64,000 nucleotides of DNA from Leucothrix arctica. GTDB taxonomy: Bacteria; Pseudomonadota; Gammaproteobacteria; Thiotrichales; Thiotrichaceae. Both the position numbers and the translations under genes were made by a program. Within the stretch, counting starts at the first letter, position 1, and every line of letters starts with the position of its first letter. This document shows positions 37,108-45,076 of this stretch, piece by piece. The DNA lies in NCBI RefSeq assembly GCF_003172895.1, contig NZ_QGKL01000024.1, positions 1-64,000 on the forward strand, read 5' to 3'. The notes below the pieces were generated by a model. That model searched no databases, had not been told where the DNA came from, and saw only the letters and a list, made by a program, of their open reading frames with translations.

Positions 37108-37157
37108 ATAACCCCAGGGTTATTTTTGTTGACATTATATAACCCTAGGGTTATTAT
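37108..37157 (+). promoter_or_regulatory. hicAB promoter with two palindromic operators
   Basis: TTGACA (37129-37134), 17 nt, TATTAT (37152-37157) is a near-consensus sigma-70 promoter. The 16-bp palindrome ATAACCCTAGGGTTAT (37139-37154) fills the spacer and overlaps the -10. A near-copy ATAACCCCAGGGTTAT (37108-37123) lies just upstream of the -35, centres 31 bp apart. HicB, whose C-terminal half looks DNA-binding, is the likely repressor. Confidence 0.85.
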
Positions 37158-37220
37158 AGACCCCATTATTAATATATATAGAGGTTCGTAATTGGCGAAG
37201 CAATAAAAGAGGGGAAGTAG

Positions 37221-37400
37221 TTGAAAAGCAAAGACGTTATAAAAAGTATAGAAACAGAAGGGTGGGTGCTGGTAAGAACTAAAGGAAGCCATCATCAATT
37301 TAAACATCCAGATAGACCAGGATTAGTGACCGTTCCTCATCCCAAGACAGATTTACCGAGAGGAACGGTTAAAAGCATAATGAGACAAGCGGGACTATAA
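37221..37400 (+). CDS. hicA: HicA mRNA interferase toxin
   Basis: A 59-residue HicA toxin. It starts with TTG (MKSKDVIKSIETEGWVLVRT) after an AGGGGAAG SD. The dsRNA-binding-like fold motif KGSHHQFKHP carries the catalytic His (H24), followed by the typical VTVPHPKTDLPRGTVKSIMRQAGL end. HicA cleaves mRNA and halts growth when free. The toxin precedes its antitoxin gene, the usual hicAB order, with a 77-nt gap holding a hairpin. It is short but intact. Confidence 0.93.
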   Translation: MKSKDVIKSIETEGWVLVRTKGSHHQFKHPDRPGLVTVPHPKTDLPRGTVKSIMRQAGL

Positions 37401-37428
37401 TAGTCCTGTAGATACTATAGAAATGAGC

Positions 37429-37450
37429 TGGAGGGGAGGCATCCCCTCCA
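37429..37450 (+). promoter_or_regulatory. Intercistronic hairpin between hicA and hicB
   Basis: A perfect 9-bp stem TGGAGGGGA (37429-37437) with TCCCCTCCA (37442-37450) around loop GGCA. There is no T-tract, so it is not a simple terminator. It may be an mRNA stability or translation element setting the toxin:antitoxin ratio. Confidence 0.6.
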
Positions 37451-37477
37451 AGGACTTGTTTAAAATAAAGGATTAAG

Positions 37478-37879
37478 ATGCGATACCCAGTAGTTTTACA
37501 TAAAGATATAGATAGCGATTTTGGTATAGCTGCACCTGATATACCTGGTTGCTTTTCTGCAGGTTCAACAGTAGATGAGGCTATAAATAATTTGCGTGAG
37601 GCTATTGATTGCCACTTAGAATTATTAGCTGAAGATGGCAATTTGGCACCACCGGCCTCCACCGTTGATCTACATATATCAGACCCTGACTATGACAATG
37701 GTATTTGGGCTTATGTTGATATTGATGTAACTCCTTACCTCGGAAAATCTGAAAAAGTAAACGTTTCTTTGCCAGCGTTGCTAATCAAGCAAATTGATGG
37801 TTTAGTCAGTGACGGTAAGGCTAAGAGCAGGTCTGCTTATCTAGCTGAATCTGCGGTGATCAATATATCAACCGGTTAA
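37478..37879 (+). CDS. hicB: HicB antitoxin
   Basis: A 133-residue HicB. The N-terminal partial-RNase-H-like domain (PVVLHKDIDSDFGIAAPDIPGCFSAGSTVDEAINNLREAI) neutralises HicA. The C-terminal part (VNVSLPALLIKQIDGLVSDGKAKSRSAYLAESAV) looks like a ribbon-helix-helix DNA-binding domain, fitting autorepression at the two palindromes over the promoter. A terminator follows. Confidence 0.95.
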   Translation: MRYPVVLHKDIDSDFGIAAPDIPGCFSAGSTVDEAINNLREAIDCHLELLAEDGNLAPPASTVDLHISDPDYDNGIWAYVDIDVTPYLGKSEKVNVSLPALLIKQIDGLVSDGKAKSRSAYLAESAVINISTG

Positions 37880-37903
37880 ACTACAACTTCTTCCTTTAGT
37901 AAC

Positions 37904-37932
37904 AAAAAAACCAGCATATTGCTGGTTTTTTC
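37904..37932 (+). terminator. Terminator after hicAB
   Basis: ACCAGC (37910-37915) pairs with GCTGGT (37921-37926), preceded by A7 and followed by T6; it may act in both directions. The remaining gap to the XRE gene shows no gene. Confidence 0.85.
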
Positions 37933-38192
37933 TGTGTGTGGTTTTTAAATAACTCTATTTAGACTTGATTCGGGGTCTAAAAAAGACTCCAAATACATTG
38001 TTGTTTCAGTATTCAACGCATCAATCAATAGGGTTATTGTAGACGTTTCAAAAAACGTATTGGCCCTGAAAAACACCTACTAGGATCAGATTAAGTAGTC
38101 AAAGAAACGATACCGAGGAATGCTGCGCAGCGTTACTTTTGATCAGCCTCTATATTTATGAACCTAAAGTTCTGATCATGTAATAAGAAGCT

Positions 38193-38954
38193 TTAGCTAA
38201 ATAGAGATTTAATGTGTTCCTTCGGGGGTTCTTTCGACATTATGGAAATGTACTCTTTATGAGACAAGTCTAAGTAGTAATAGGAGTGTTTACCTCCCAG
38301 CTTGATGCTTCCCCATCCAGAGTCGAACACATGTAAACACTTGAAGGTTACTCTATTTCTTTTAAGCCAGCTTTCTTCGCCTAGGTATATATCCGCCTTT
38401 TGGGCAATGATATAAGACTTTGGAGGAGTCCCTTCTAAGTAGAATAATACGTTATCGTATACTCTCCCAGTAACTCCTTCTTTTGAATAGTTATCTAAGT
38501 AGATTGGAGATGCTAGCAATGGTCTTATTTTGCCACCTTGCCCAAGCCAATTTTTTGATTTTTGAATTAGTGGAAGTGTTATCGATGAAGATTTTGTGCT
38601 GTAAATGTAGTCTAGAGTTCTAGCAAAGCTATCAAGAGTAAGGATGATGTTTTTTTCTTCGGGATCTAATTTTACGACTCGTATATCTTCTCTTAAGTTG
38701 GAGAAATCCTCATCACTCATGAAGGCTTCATGGTTCTGATCACCATTTAGAACCCATTTGGGATTAAGTCCAAATTTTTCTTTTAGTAGTTTTAATGTCT
38801 TTTCTGAAGGGGCTTTAGTTCTACCATTGGTGAGCTGTGTTAGAGCAGAAGGTGTTATTTCAAGTTCTTCAGCTATTTGCTTTTTGCTTTTTTTGGTTCG
38901 ACTATTGATCACAAGGACTGCATAAGCCATTCTTTCGCAGATTAATTCAAACAT
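38193..38954 (-). CDS. XRE-family helix-turn-helix regulator
   Basis: A 253-residue DNA-binding protein. The N-terminal HTH reads SKKQIAEELEITPSALTQLTNGRTKAPSEKTLKLLKEKFGLNPKWVLNG, a typical Cro/CI-type fold at about residues 20-75. The remaining 180 residues include a C-terminal beta-rich part (SYIIAQKADIYLGEESW) that resembles the S24/LexA-like domain of phage repressors only weakly; I see no clear Ser-Lys dyad. It may be a resident regulator of a degraded phage or island. The ATG at 38954 is chosen; a GTG 9 nt upstream is possible. The gene is AT-rich relative to the flanking housekeeping genes. Confidence 0.75.
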   Translation of the reverse strand: MFELICERMAYAVLVINSRTKKSKKQIAEELEITPSALTQLTNGRTKAPSEKTLKLLKEKFGLNPKWVLNGDQNHEAFMSDEDFSNLREDIRVVKLDPEEKNIILTLDSFARTLDYIYSTKSSSITLPLIQKSKNWLGQGGKIRPLLASPIYLDNYSKEGVTGRVYDNVLFYLEGTPPKSYIIAQKADIYLGEESWLKRNRVTFKCLHVFDSGWGSIKLGGKHSYYYLDLSHKEYISIMSKEPPKEHIKSLFS

Positions 38955-38963
38955 GTCACTCAC

Positions 38964-39394
38964 CAGTTAATTATCACTTAATAAATTAAGTATAAAATAA
39001 GTAGATATTTTACGCAACTGTTGAGAGTATTGGATAGATAGCACGACCCCCAATAGAGTCCTATTTAGGGTACAGCCTAATTAGAGGAATTGTTGTTGCC
39101 TGAAACAAGTCTAACTAAGGTCGTATCGCTGGATTTTAGAGGGTATTCTAAAAACACTTAGAGGCTATTTATAGACTGTATTCTATTCCATGACATAGAG
39201 TACAGTGGTGTGTTTCAAGTCCATTAAATCGTGACATATTAATTAATATACGCCTAGCTATCTACGAATCGGCTTAGTAGAAAAACCGCAATAAGACTGA
39301 TGTGAGTAAAGTTCCAATATTTTTCTCTTTATCCGCTTTATAATAGAGATAAATGGCATTTAAAATGCTTGCATTAAAACAGATTTTTCTCAAT
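38964..39394. other. Divergent intergenic region between the XRE and winged-helix/NTase genes
   Basis: About 430 nt without a convincing gene. It must contain promoters in both directions. A TATAAT box is present at 39339-39344 without a good -35. Several short repeats of AGAGTCCTATTTAGGG-like sequence occur but do not resolve into a clear element. Confidence 0.4.
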
Positions 39395-39426
39395 ACTTGT
39401 CCTAAGTCCCGGGACTCGGGACAAGT
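39395..39426. promoter_or_regulatory. 32-bp dyad immediately upstream of the winged-helix/NTase operon
   Basis: Outer arms ACTTGTCC (39395-39402) and GGACAAGT (39419-39426) enclose a perfect palindrome GTCCCGGGAC (39406-39415). It lies 14 nt before the ATG of the winged-helix gene. It looks like an autoregulatory operator, and as RNA it would fold next to the SD. GC-rich symmetry in an AT-rich setting makes chance unlikely. Confidence 0.7.
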
Positions 39427-39440
39427 GTTGAGGTGAAAAT

Positions 39441-40094
39441 ATGAAATGTCAAGACATCGGGGTACTCCTGAAGCTGGTTTCCTTGCACGAACAAGAGAAC
39501 AGTATCGATCAATACCGAGAAAGAAGAAATTGGCCTCATGATTGGGGCGATTGGGATGACTCTAATAACCCGCTGAACCTGCCCGAAATGAATCTATATA
39601 GAGATAGGGGATATATTACGACACGTTACACTGCTCGAGCTTTGGAGGAGGAAACTCACATAAGCAAATCTCAGATTAACTTGTCAATAAATCGGTGTTA
39701 TGACGTTGGATTACTAAGAAGAGACCGACATTCTGACATTCCACGCGTAAACATACGGGCGTTATTTGATTTTATCGTCTATGGCCTAAAATATGTTTTT
39801 CCAGCAAAACCCGGGGAAATAACGCGTGGCATTGCAACTGCATTTGCTGCCCCTGTGTTAAGGGAGAAACTCATGAGTGCTGGTGAGTTTTCACTAGTTT
39901 GGCCGGATGCACGGGGAAATACTAAAGGCCAAGCAATTCAGCCATTATTCAAATCTGCAACATTTGCTGTTCGGCAAGACCCAAAAATGTATGCCCTGCT
40001 AGCATTAGTTGATGCCATACGTGTTGGTCATCCTCGGGAAGCTAATTTGGCTATTGAAATACTCAGTAAAGAATTAGGTGTAGAACAACGATGA
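39441..40094 (+). CDS. Winged-helix protein paired with a nucleotidyltransferase (putative antitoxin/regulator)
   Basis: A 217-residue protein. Residues about 55-105 (RYTARALEEETHISKSQINLSINRCYDVGLLRRD) look like a winged helix. The second half includes FPAKPGEITRGIATAFAAPVLREKL and a segment ending GHPREANLAIEILSKELG that I cannot assign. It overlaps the downstream nucleotidyltransferase gene by 4 nt (ATGA), so expression is tightly coupled. The dyad just upstream suggests autorepression. The layout, DNA-binding protein first and NTase second, resembles AbiE-type type IV toxin-antitoxin and phage-defence modules, but the first protein does not look like AbiEi. Role inferred from context. Confidence 0.6.
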   Translation: MKCQDIGVLLKLVSLHEQENSIDQYRERRNWPHDWGDWDDSNNPLNLPEMNLYRDRGYITTRYTARALEEETHISKSQINLSINRCYDVGLLRRDRHSDIPRVNIRALFDFIVYGLKYVFPAKPGEITRGIATAFAAPVLREKLMSAGEFSLVWPDARGNTKGQAIQPLFKSATFAVRQDPKMYALLALVDAIRVGHPREANLAIEILSKELGVEQR

Positions 40095-40795
40095 CTATTT
40101 TATCCGAATTGCAAGGAATGCTGGAAGCGGTCGCGGGCGCATTGGGTCCTGAACTATGTCAGCAGATGACTTTTGTCGGCGGTTGTACCACAGGTCTTCT
40201 ACTGACTGATGATTTCACCAAAGAAGGTGTACGCTACACCGATGATGTTGATCTCATTGTTAATACTATCGGCTATGCTGGATTTCATAAACTGCAGCAA
40301 GACCTCATGGAAAAGGGATTCACGATACCAGAGCCAGGGTTTACTGAGGCAACACCGATCTGCGCTATGATGTTGGGAGATTTACGTGTTGATTTCATGC
40401 CAGATGATGAAAATGTACTAGGCTTTACTAACCGTTGGTATACAGCTGCTACACAAACAGCCACCCTATATCATCTGACAAAAGAGATGAAAATCAGGCT
40501 AGTGACTCCTGTCTACTTCTTAGCAACTAAGTTAGAAGCGTATCACGGTAGAGGAAATGGTGATGCGCTGTCTAGCCGCGATATTGAAGATATTCTTACA
40601 TTAGTTGATGGTAGTGAAGATCTTTTAGAGGAAGTAGAACAGGCAGAAAGTGAAGTACGAGCCTATATTGCCAGTAACCTTGAAACCTTGCTAAAAGACA
40701 GCAATTTTGAAAATGCTGTCTATAGTCAGTCTAGAGGAGACCGTGATCGTGCAGACCTTATATTTGAACGTCTAGAAGCGTTATCCTCCTGCTAG
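40091..40795 (+). CDS. Nucleotidyltransferase-fold protein (putative toxin/defence effector)
   Basis: A 234-residue protein with the minimal nucleotidyltransferase core: the GG motif (FVGGCTTGLL, G30-G31), the metal-binding D-x-D in YTDDVDLIV (D52, D54) and a third acidic residue in LRVDFMP (D101). A helical part follows with YFLATKLEAYHGRG and SRDIEDILTLVDG, found in AbiEii and related proteins. Such enzymes can transfer nucleotides to tRNA or proteins. It is encoded after a winged-helix partner with a 4-nt overlap. A resident toxin or phage-defence effector is the likeliest role; target and nucleotide are unknown. Confidence 0.75.
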   Translation: MTILSELQGMLEAVAGALGPELCQQMTFVGGCTTGLLLTDDFTKEGVRYTDDVDLIVNTIGYAGFHKLQQDLMEKGFTIPEPGFTEATPICAMMLGDLRVDFMPDDENVLGFTNRWYTAATQTATLYHLTKEMKIRLVTPVYFLATKLEAYHGRGNGDALSSRDIEDILTLVDGSEDLLEEVEQAESEVRAYIASNLETLLKDSNFENAVYSQSRGDRDRADLIFERLEALSSC

Positions 40796-41142
40796 GCTTT
40801 TAAATTTATGGGTCTATCTGCATAAAGGTACGTAACCCACCACAGTATTTTGCTACATCGCCGCTATAGCTAGCTCCTGACCGTTTTAGGAATACAGGAT
40901 TCTATCCCTTATGTGCTTCAGTAACGTAAGGGATATCCCTTTAACCACACAAGCCTCTGGCAATACTCCTACAGAAAGCTGTTCCAAACGCATAAAAACA
41001 CGACCTAAATCATGATTAAGGTCGAACCAGCAACATATTCCGTTAATTATAGCTCCTGAAGAAGCGAGACCCTGAGGTCGGTACATTAGTAAAAGAGTAC
41101 TACAGTCAGCGTCGTAATCCCCGAGTTTATCTAGCTAAAATA
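40796..41142. other. Gene-free stretch at the right edge of the accessory island
   Basis: 347 nt without a convincing ORF. It holds a hairpin ATCCCTTA (40904-40911) with TAAGGGAT (40927-40934) and a direct repeat TAGCTCCTGA at 40871-40880 and 41050-41059. A short minus-strand frame at 40886-41086 has no clear homology or SD. It may be the eroded end of an insertion. Confidence 0.45.
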
Positions 41143-42255
41143 ATGGATATGAAAATGAGTAATACGCCCGTAAAAAAGTCCCGCTTTCGTGTGCTTCGCT
41201 GGTTGCTAATGGGTGGTCTAACCCTTGTTGCATCGGTAGGCGTCTTTGCCTATTTGATAGTAGATACCTTCACAGCACCATTCGTAGATGAAGTAGGTAA
41301 GCCTGTTGAAAACTCAATTGCTGAGGAACGACGAATGGTTATCGGTGGCGTTGAGCAGTATGTATTGTTACGCGGACGAGATAGAACTGCGCCGTTACTG
41401 GTCTTTGTCCACGGTGGTCCCGGTGCCTCAGAAACGCCGTTCTTACGTCGTTACAATGCAGACTTAGAAAATGACTTTGTAGTGGTCTATTGGGATCAAC
41501 GTGGTGCAGTGCATAGTTATAGCCCTGACCTTGATCCTGCGACATTCACGATTGAGCGAATGACAGAAGATCTTCGGGAGTTGGTTGATACCTTGCTCGT
41601 AGAGTTTGATCAGGAAAAAGTGTTATTAGTGGGGCACTCGTGGGGGACTATTCCCGCATTAGAATACACCGCACAGCATCCTGATAAAGTAGCCACTTAC
41701 ATATCCATTAGCCAAACCACCAACCAGCAAGAAAGTGATGCAGAGGGTTTTGAGTGGGCATTATCTCAAGCGAAGAAGGCAGGGGATGAAGAGGCGATAG
41801 CGACCCTTGAAGCACTTGGTCGTCCACCATATACCCTGCAACAATTTATTACTCAACGGCAGCATGTTGGGCGTTATGGCGGATCATTTAAAGATGGCTC
41901 AAGTGACTTTAAGCTTGCGTCACAAATGATAATGACGGATGAGTTTTCATGGCTCGACTTGGGTGCATTTGTGAAAGGCGTAAGACTGTCAGGTAATGCC
42001 TTGTGGGAAGAGCAAAAGCACTACGATGCTGAATCACGTTATACGACACTAGACGCGCCTATCGTGATGATGTTTGGACGAGGTGATCGAGTGATTTCAC
42101 CTAGACTTGGTTTGGCGTATTTCGAGATGCTTGACGCGCCCTCTAAGGAATTCATCTGGTTTGAAAACTCTGCTCATGCCCCTCTGTTTGAAGAGCCTGA
42201 AAAGTTTAATGATACCGTGCGGCAGGTGGCGAGGGGAGTGGGGTTGTTAAGGTGA
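41143..42255 (+). CDS. Membrane-anchored alpha/beta hydrolase, proline-iminopeptidase-like
   Basis: A 370-residue hydrolase. A hydrophobic segment at about residues 18-40 (VLRWLLMGGLTLVASVGVFAYLIV) anchors it to the membrane or acts as an uncleaved signal. The catalytic domain has the oxyanion motif VHGGPGASE, the nucleophile elbow GHSWGT, an acid in MFGRGDRVISP and the His in ENSAHAPLFEEP. HGGPG links it to prolyl aminopeptidase-like hydrolases, but the substrate is unknown. It lies just right of the accessory island. Confidence 0.85.
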   Translation: MDMKMSNTPVKKSRFRVLRWLLMGGLTLVASVGVFAYLIVDTFTAPFVDEVGKPVENSIAEERRMVIGGVEQYVLLRGRDRTAPLLVFVHGGPGASETPFLRRYNADLENDFVVVYWDQRGAVHSYSPDLDPATFTIERMTEDLRELVDTLLVEFDQEKVLLVGHSWGTIPALEYTAQHPDKVATYISISQTTNQQESDAEGFEWALSQAKKAGDEEAIATLEALGRPPYTLQQFITQRQHVGRYGGSFKDGSSDFKLASQMIMTDEFSWLDLGAFVKGVRLSGNALWEEQKHYDAESRYTTLDAPIVMMFGRGDRVISPRLGLAYFEMLDAPSKEFIWFENSAHAPLFEEPEKFNDTVRQVARGVGLLR

Positions 42256-42277
42256 GTATGTATAGATGTTTGGTTTA

Positions 42278-42934
42278 TTATTTTAACCATTTATTTAAGT
42301 AGGACGTTCTTTCGGCGCTGCACTGACTTTTAGCAAGCTTTCTTAATCCGAAATTGCAGCTGGCTGGCATATCATTCGAGCAGGTTCTTTTAAGGCTATT
42401 GGATGCTCTGTGGGCATTTTTAATAGAAGAGCTTCTTCTTTCAAAACATGCTTTATAATATTTCGTAGCTTTACTTCTTACCCTTGCATTGTAGTTAGAG
42501 TCAATAGCATCCAACTTGTTTTGGAGCTTCTCAGCGCTGTCTTGAGCTGCGATATTTGAAGCATTTCCATTGTACATTTTAGCTAATAAGTTAACATTTT
42601 TGATATGCAGTTGTATTGTTTCAGTAGATTTGTTCTCTGATTTAGCAACACATAAATTTAAACGAGCTGCACAGTAATCTTTACCTTCTTTATAGAGAGA
42701 GGGTGATACCCCCGTTAAACATTTGTTGAATGCATTCTCACAATTCTTAACAGCTTGAGTTTTAGAGGGTAGATTAGAGATAATGCTCATTGTCTTGCTG
42801 GAACTTGGAGTGTCACAAGCAACTGATTGGTATGATGTTACTCCAGATATATTGCACTTATAGACCGCAGATAATGCACTAGAGCTAATCGATAATAAAA
42901 TCAGAGTAAGAGATGTGTTTTTGATAAAATTCAA
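42278..42934 (-). CDS. Exported DUF4124-like Cys-rich protein
   Basis: A 218-residue secreted protein. A Sec signal (MNFIKNTSLTLILLSISSSALSA) is followed by a DUF4124-like segment VYKCNISGVTSYQSVACDTP. About ten further Cys are spread through the mature part (for example FNKCLTG, DYCAARLNLC and KRTCSNDMPASC), compatible with several disulfides. Its function is unknown. It converges with the hydrolase gene. Confidence 0.7.
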   Translation of the reverse strand: MNFIKNTSLTLILLSISSSALSAVYKCNISGVTSYQSVACDTPSSSKTMSIISNLPSKTQAVKNCENAFNKCLTGVSPSLYKEGKDYCAARLNLCVAKSENKSTETIQLHIKNVNLLAKMYNGNASNIAAQDSAEKLQNKLDAIDSNYNARVRSKATKYYKACFERRSSSIKNAHRASNSLKRTCSNDMPASCNFGLRKLAKSQCSAERTSYLNKWLK

Positions 42935-43116
42935 TGTATAAGCCTTAGATTTATTTATTAGTTTTTATTAAAGACACTGCTAATCGAGGATGATGTATAT
43001 CAAAAGTATTCACTATCAGCTATTTTTTTCAGATTATCGGAGTTTTCAGTATTTTTTAGTCGCAGTTTATATTACATATTGATTAAATTGTTTTTAATAC
43101 TACAAACAACAGGCAT

Positions 43117-43149
43117 AAAAAAGGCCAAGTAAACACTCGGCCTTTTTTA
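43117..43149. terminator. Bidirectional terminator after the GH13 phosphorylase gene
   Basis: AAAAAAGGCC...GGCCTTTTTT around an AGT/ACT inner stem; it ends the minus-strand phosphorylase transcript and can act on the other strand. Confidence 0.9.
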
Positions 43150-43164
43150 TCGATAGGTATCGGA

Positions 43165-44907
43165 TTATTTAACCGTCAACCAATGACACGCATAAGGTTT
43201 CAACTTCAGTACGCCATTCTCTTGCGCAATCGGCTGATCACTCAGCAAGTCAATCCAGTCATTCATTTCACTACCTAACAACGCACGTAGCACAACGTTG
43301 TTTACTAAGCGGAAAGTCTTAGTGAAGTTGTATAGCGCCACGATCTTTTGGCCGCTCTCAGAGACACGCATGATGCCAAGTAACTGATCATCCAAATCCA
43401 ATACCATCTGCTCAGCATCAGGGTGGAATGCAGGTTGTTCACGACGAACTTTGATGCGTCGAGTGTACTCATTTAACAGAATAGACGTGCTACTTTCATT
43501 CACTTCTAGCAGTGCTGACAACTCGTCAATATCCCACTGATGACGGTTAATCGCACGAGTCATCCCAGTGACTTCAACACGCTTATGATCGTTAGGTGTT
43601 CCTAATAATGAGTGTAAGTACACACCTGGAATACCACGTAATGACAATGCAACAGTCTGCGATAGTAAGAAGCGAGATACCTGCCAAGGCGCAGATTGAT
43701 GACCAGGGTTTCTAAAGGCATCGTAGTACGTTACGTTAATCTCGTAAGGGACATCGACCCCATCTGTGTTACGACGTGTAGAGACATAAGCCCCACCTGC
43801 ACGCATGTCATCTAGTAGCTGTTTTAGCTCTTCATCAGGCAGTAAACCTTCTAACGGACGAACACCAATACCGTCATGAGAAGCGGTAAAGTTGAAGTAA
43901 GTACAGCCTGCTGGTGGTGGTGACAAGTTCTTTAGCCAGTCATATAGGTACTCGGTCGTGCCGCTATGAATCGCGTGAAGTAGCAGCGGTGGCAAGCTGA
44001 ACTGGTAAACCATTTGAGCTTCGTCACCGTCACCAAAGTAACTGATGTTTTCTTCGTGCGGTACGTTGGTTTCTGTCAGCAAAATCGCGCCCGGACAAGC
44101 ATGCTCAACAAGGTCACGCATCAGTTTAACGACTTCATGTGTCTGCGGTAAATGCAGGCAATTTGTACCCACTTCTTTCCATAAGAAGGCAATTGCATCT
44201 AAACGTGTGATGCGTGAGCCTTGTGTTAGGTAGAAGAACAAGATGTCGATCATCTCAAGTAATACGTTAGGGTTACGGTAGTTCAGATCAACTTGGTCAG
44301 CACTAAACGTCGTCCAAACATGACGTAAGCCATCGTGTGTCGGGATTTCAGTGAGTAGTGGACTACTTCGAGGACGAACAACTTTAGACCAGTCTGCTTT
44401 AGGGTCTTCGTAAATAAAGAAGTCACGGTATGGGTCACGGTCACTACGGAAGTCAGCAAAGTAGAGGCTGACACGCGAGCAATGGTTTAGTACGAAATCG
44501 AACATCAGTTCGAAGTTATTACCCAGTGCGTTGACATCTTTCCAGTCACCCAAGTCTGAGCGAATAGTGCGGTAGTCAGCGACCGAAAAGCCATCATCTG
44601 ATGTGTAAGGGAAAATAGGCAGTAGATGAATAATGTTAAATGCATCTTTAAGCCAAGAGTCAGCGAAGTCTTTTAGGCAACGCAGTGAGGCGTCTTCCTC
44701 TTTACTCGTGATGGTGTCACCGTAACTGATGAGTACCACGTCTTGCTCGTCCCACTTTGGCTTGAAGTTGGTTTTAGCCAGTGCTTCTTGGTAGTGGTTG
44801 AGGCGTTCTTGAAGCTTTTCGACCAACTCTTTGGACTGCTCTTTGGTGTAAAGCATGTTAAGACGTTTATTGATCTTCTTTTTTAGTGCCGGTGTTAGAT
44901 CTGCCAC
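43165..44907 (-). CDS. GH13_18 sugar phosphorylase, probable glucosylglycerate (or sucrose/glucosylglycerol) phosphorylase
   Basis: A 580-residue GH13 enzyme of the sucrose-phosphorylase subfamily. The catalytic Asp is in ITRLDAIAFLWKE, the acid/base Glu in ILLTETNVP, and the third carboxylate in SHDGIGVRPLEGLLP. It would phosphorolyse an alpha-glucoside to glucose 1-phosphate. Subfamily members act on sucrose, sucrose 6-phosphate, glucosylglycerol or glucosylglycerate; with gpgP-gpgS nearby and a matching LacI operator upstream, glucosylglycerate is favoured. The protein is cytosolic. Substrate is an inference. Confidence 0.88.
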   Translation of the reverse strand: MADLTPALKKKINKRLNMLYTKEQSKELVEKLQERLNHYQEALAKTNFKPKWDEQDVVLISYGDTITSKEEDASLRCLKDFADSWLKDAFNIIHLLPIFPYTSDDGFSVADYRTIRSDLGDWKDVNALGNNFELMFDFVLNHCSRVSLYFADFRSDRDPYRDFFIYEDPKADWSKVVRPRSSPLLTEIPTHDGLRHVWTTFSADQVDLNYRNPNVLLEMIDILFFYLTQGSRITRLDAIAFLWKEVGTNCLHLPQTHEVVKLMRDLVEHACPGAILLTETNVPHEENISYFGDGDEAQMVYQFSLPPLLLHAIHSGTTEYLYDWLKNLSPPPAGCTYFNFTASHDGIGVRPLEGLLPDEELKQLLDDMRAGGAYVSTRRNTDGVDVPYEINVTYYDAFRNPGHQSAPWQVSRFLLSQTVALSLRGIPGVYLHSLLGTPNDHKRVEVTGMTRAINRHQWDIDELSALLEVNESSTSILLNEYTRRIKVRREQPAFHPDAEQMVLDLDDQLLGIMRVSESGQKIVALYNFTKTFRLVNNVVLRALLGSEMNDWIDLLSDQPIAQENGVLKLKPYACHWLTVK

Positions 44908-44974
44908 TTAAGTACCCCTGCATTTTCATGTTAAAACCATTTATAAGGGGATATTAACTGCTTTTAAGGCTTAC

Positions 44975-44986
44975 GAAAACGATTTC
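44975..44986. promoter_or_regulatory. LacI-type operator upstream of the GH13 phosphorylase
   Basis: GAAAACGATTTC, flanked as CGAAAACGATTTCG, fits GAAAnCGnTTTC shared with the two sites at 34297-34341. It lies 68 nt before the phosphorylase start. It suggests control by the LacI protein encoded at 33210-34265. Confidence 0.65.
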
Positions 44987-45076
44987 GGAATGTTTTGTAC
45001 GATATTTATTGTACAAGATGTTGTGGTTTTCTATTCTTTTCTTCTATAGCTAGTGTTTCAGCGTGAGGAAGACAAG

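Noticed and set aside
37429-37450. Terminator between hicA and hicB
   Set aside because: The hairpin has no T-tract and would cut off the antitoxin; a stability or translation element is likelier.
40886-41086. 66-codon minus-strand frame as a real gene
   Set aside because: No SD, no family I recognise, and it lies in a repeat-bearing, eroded-looking stretch.
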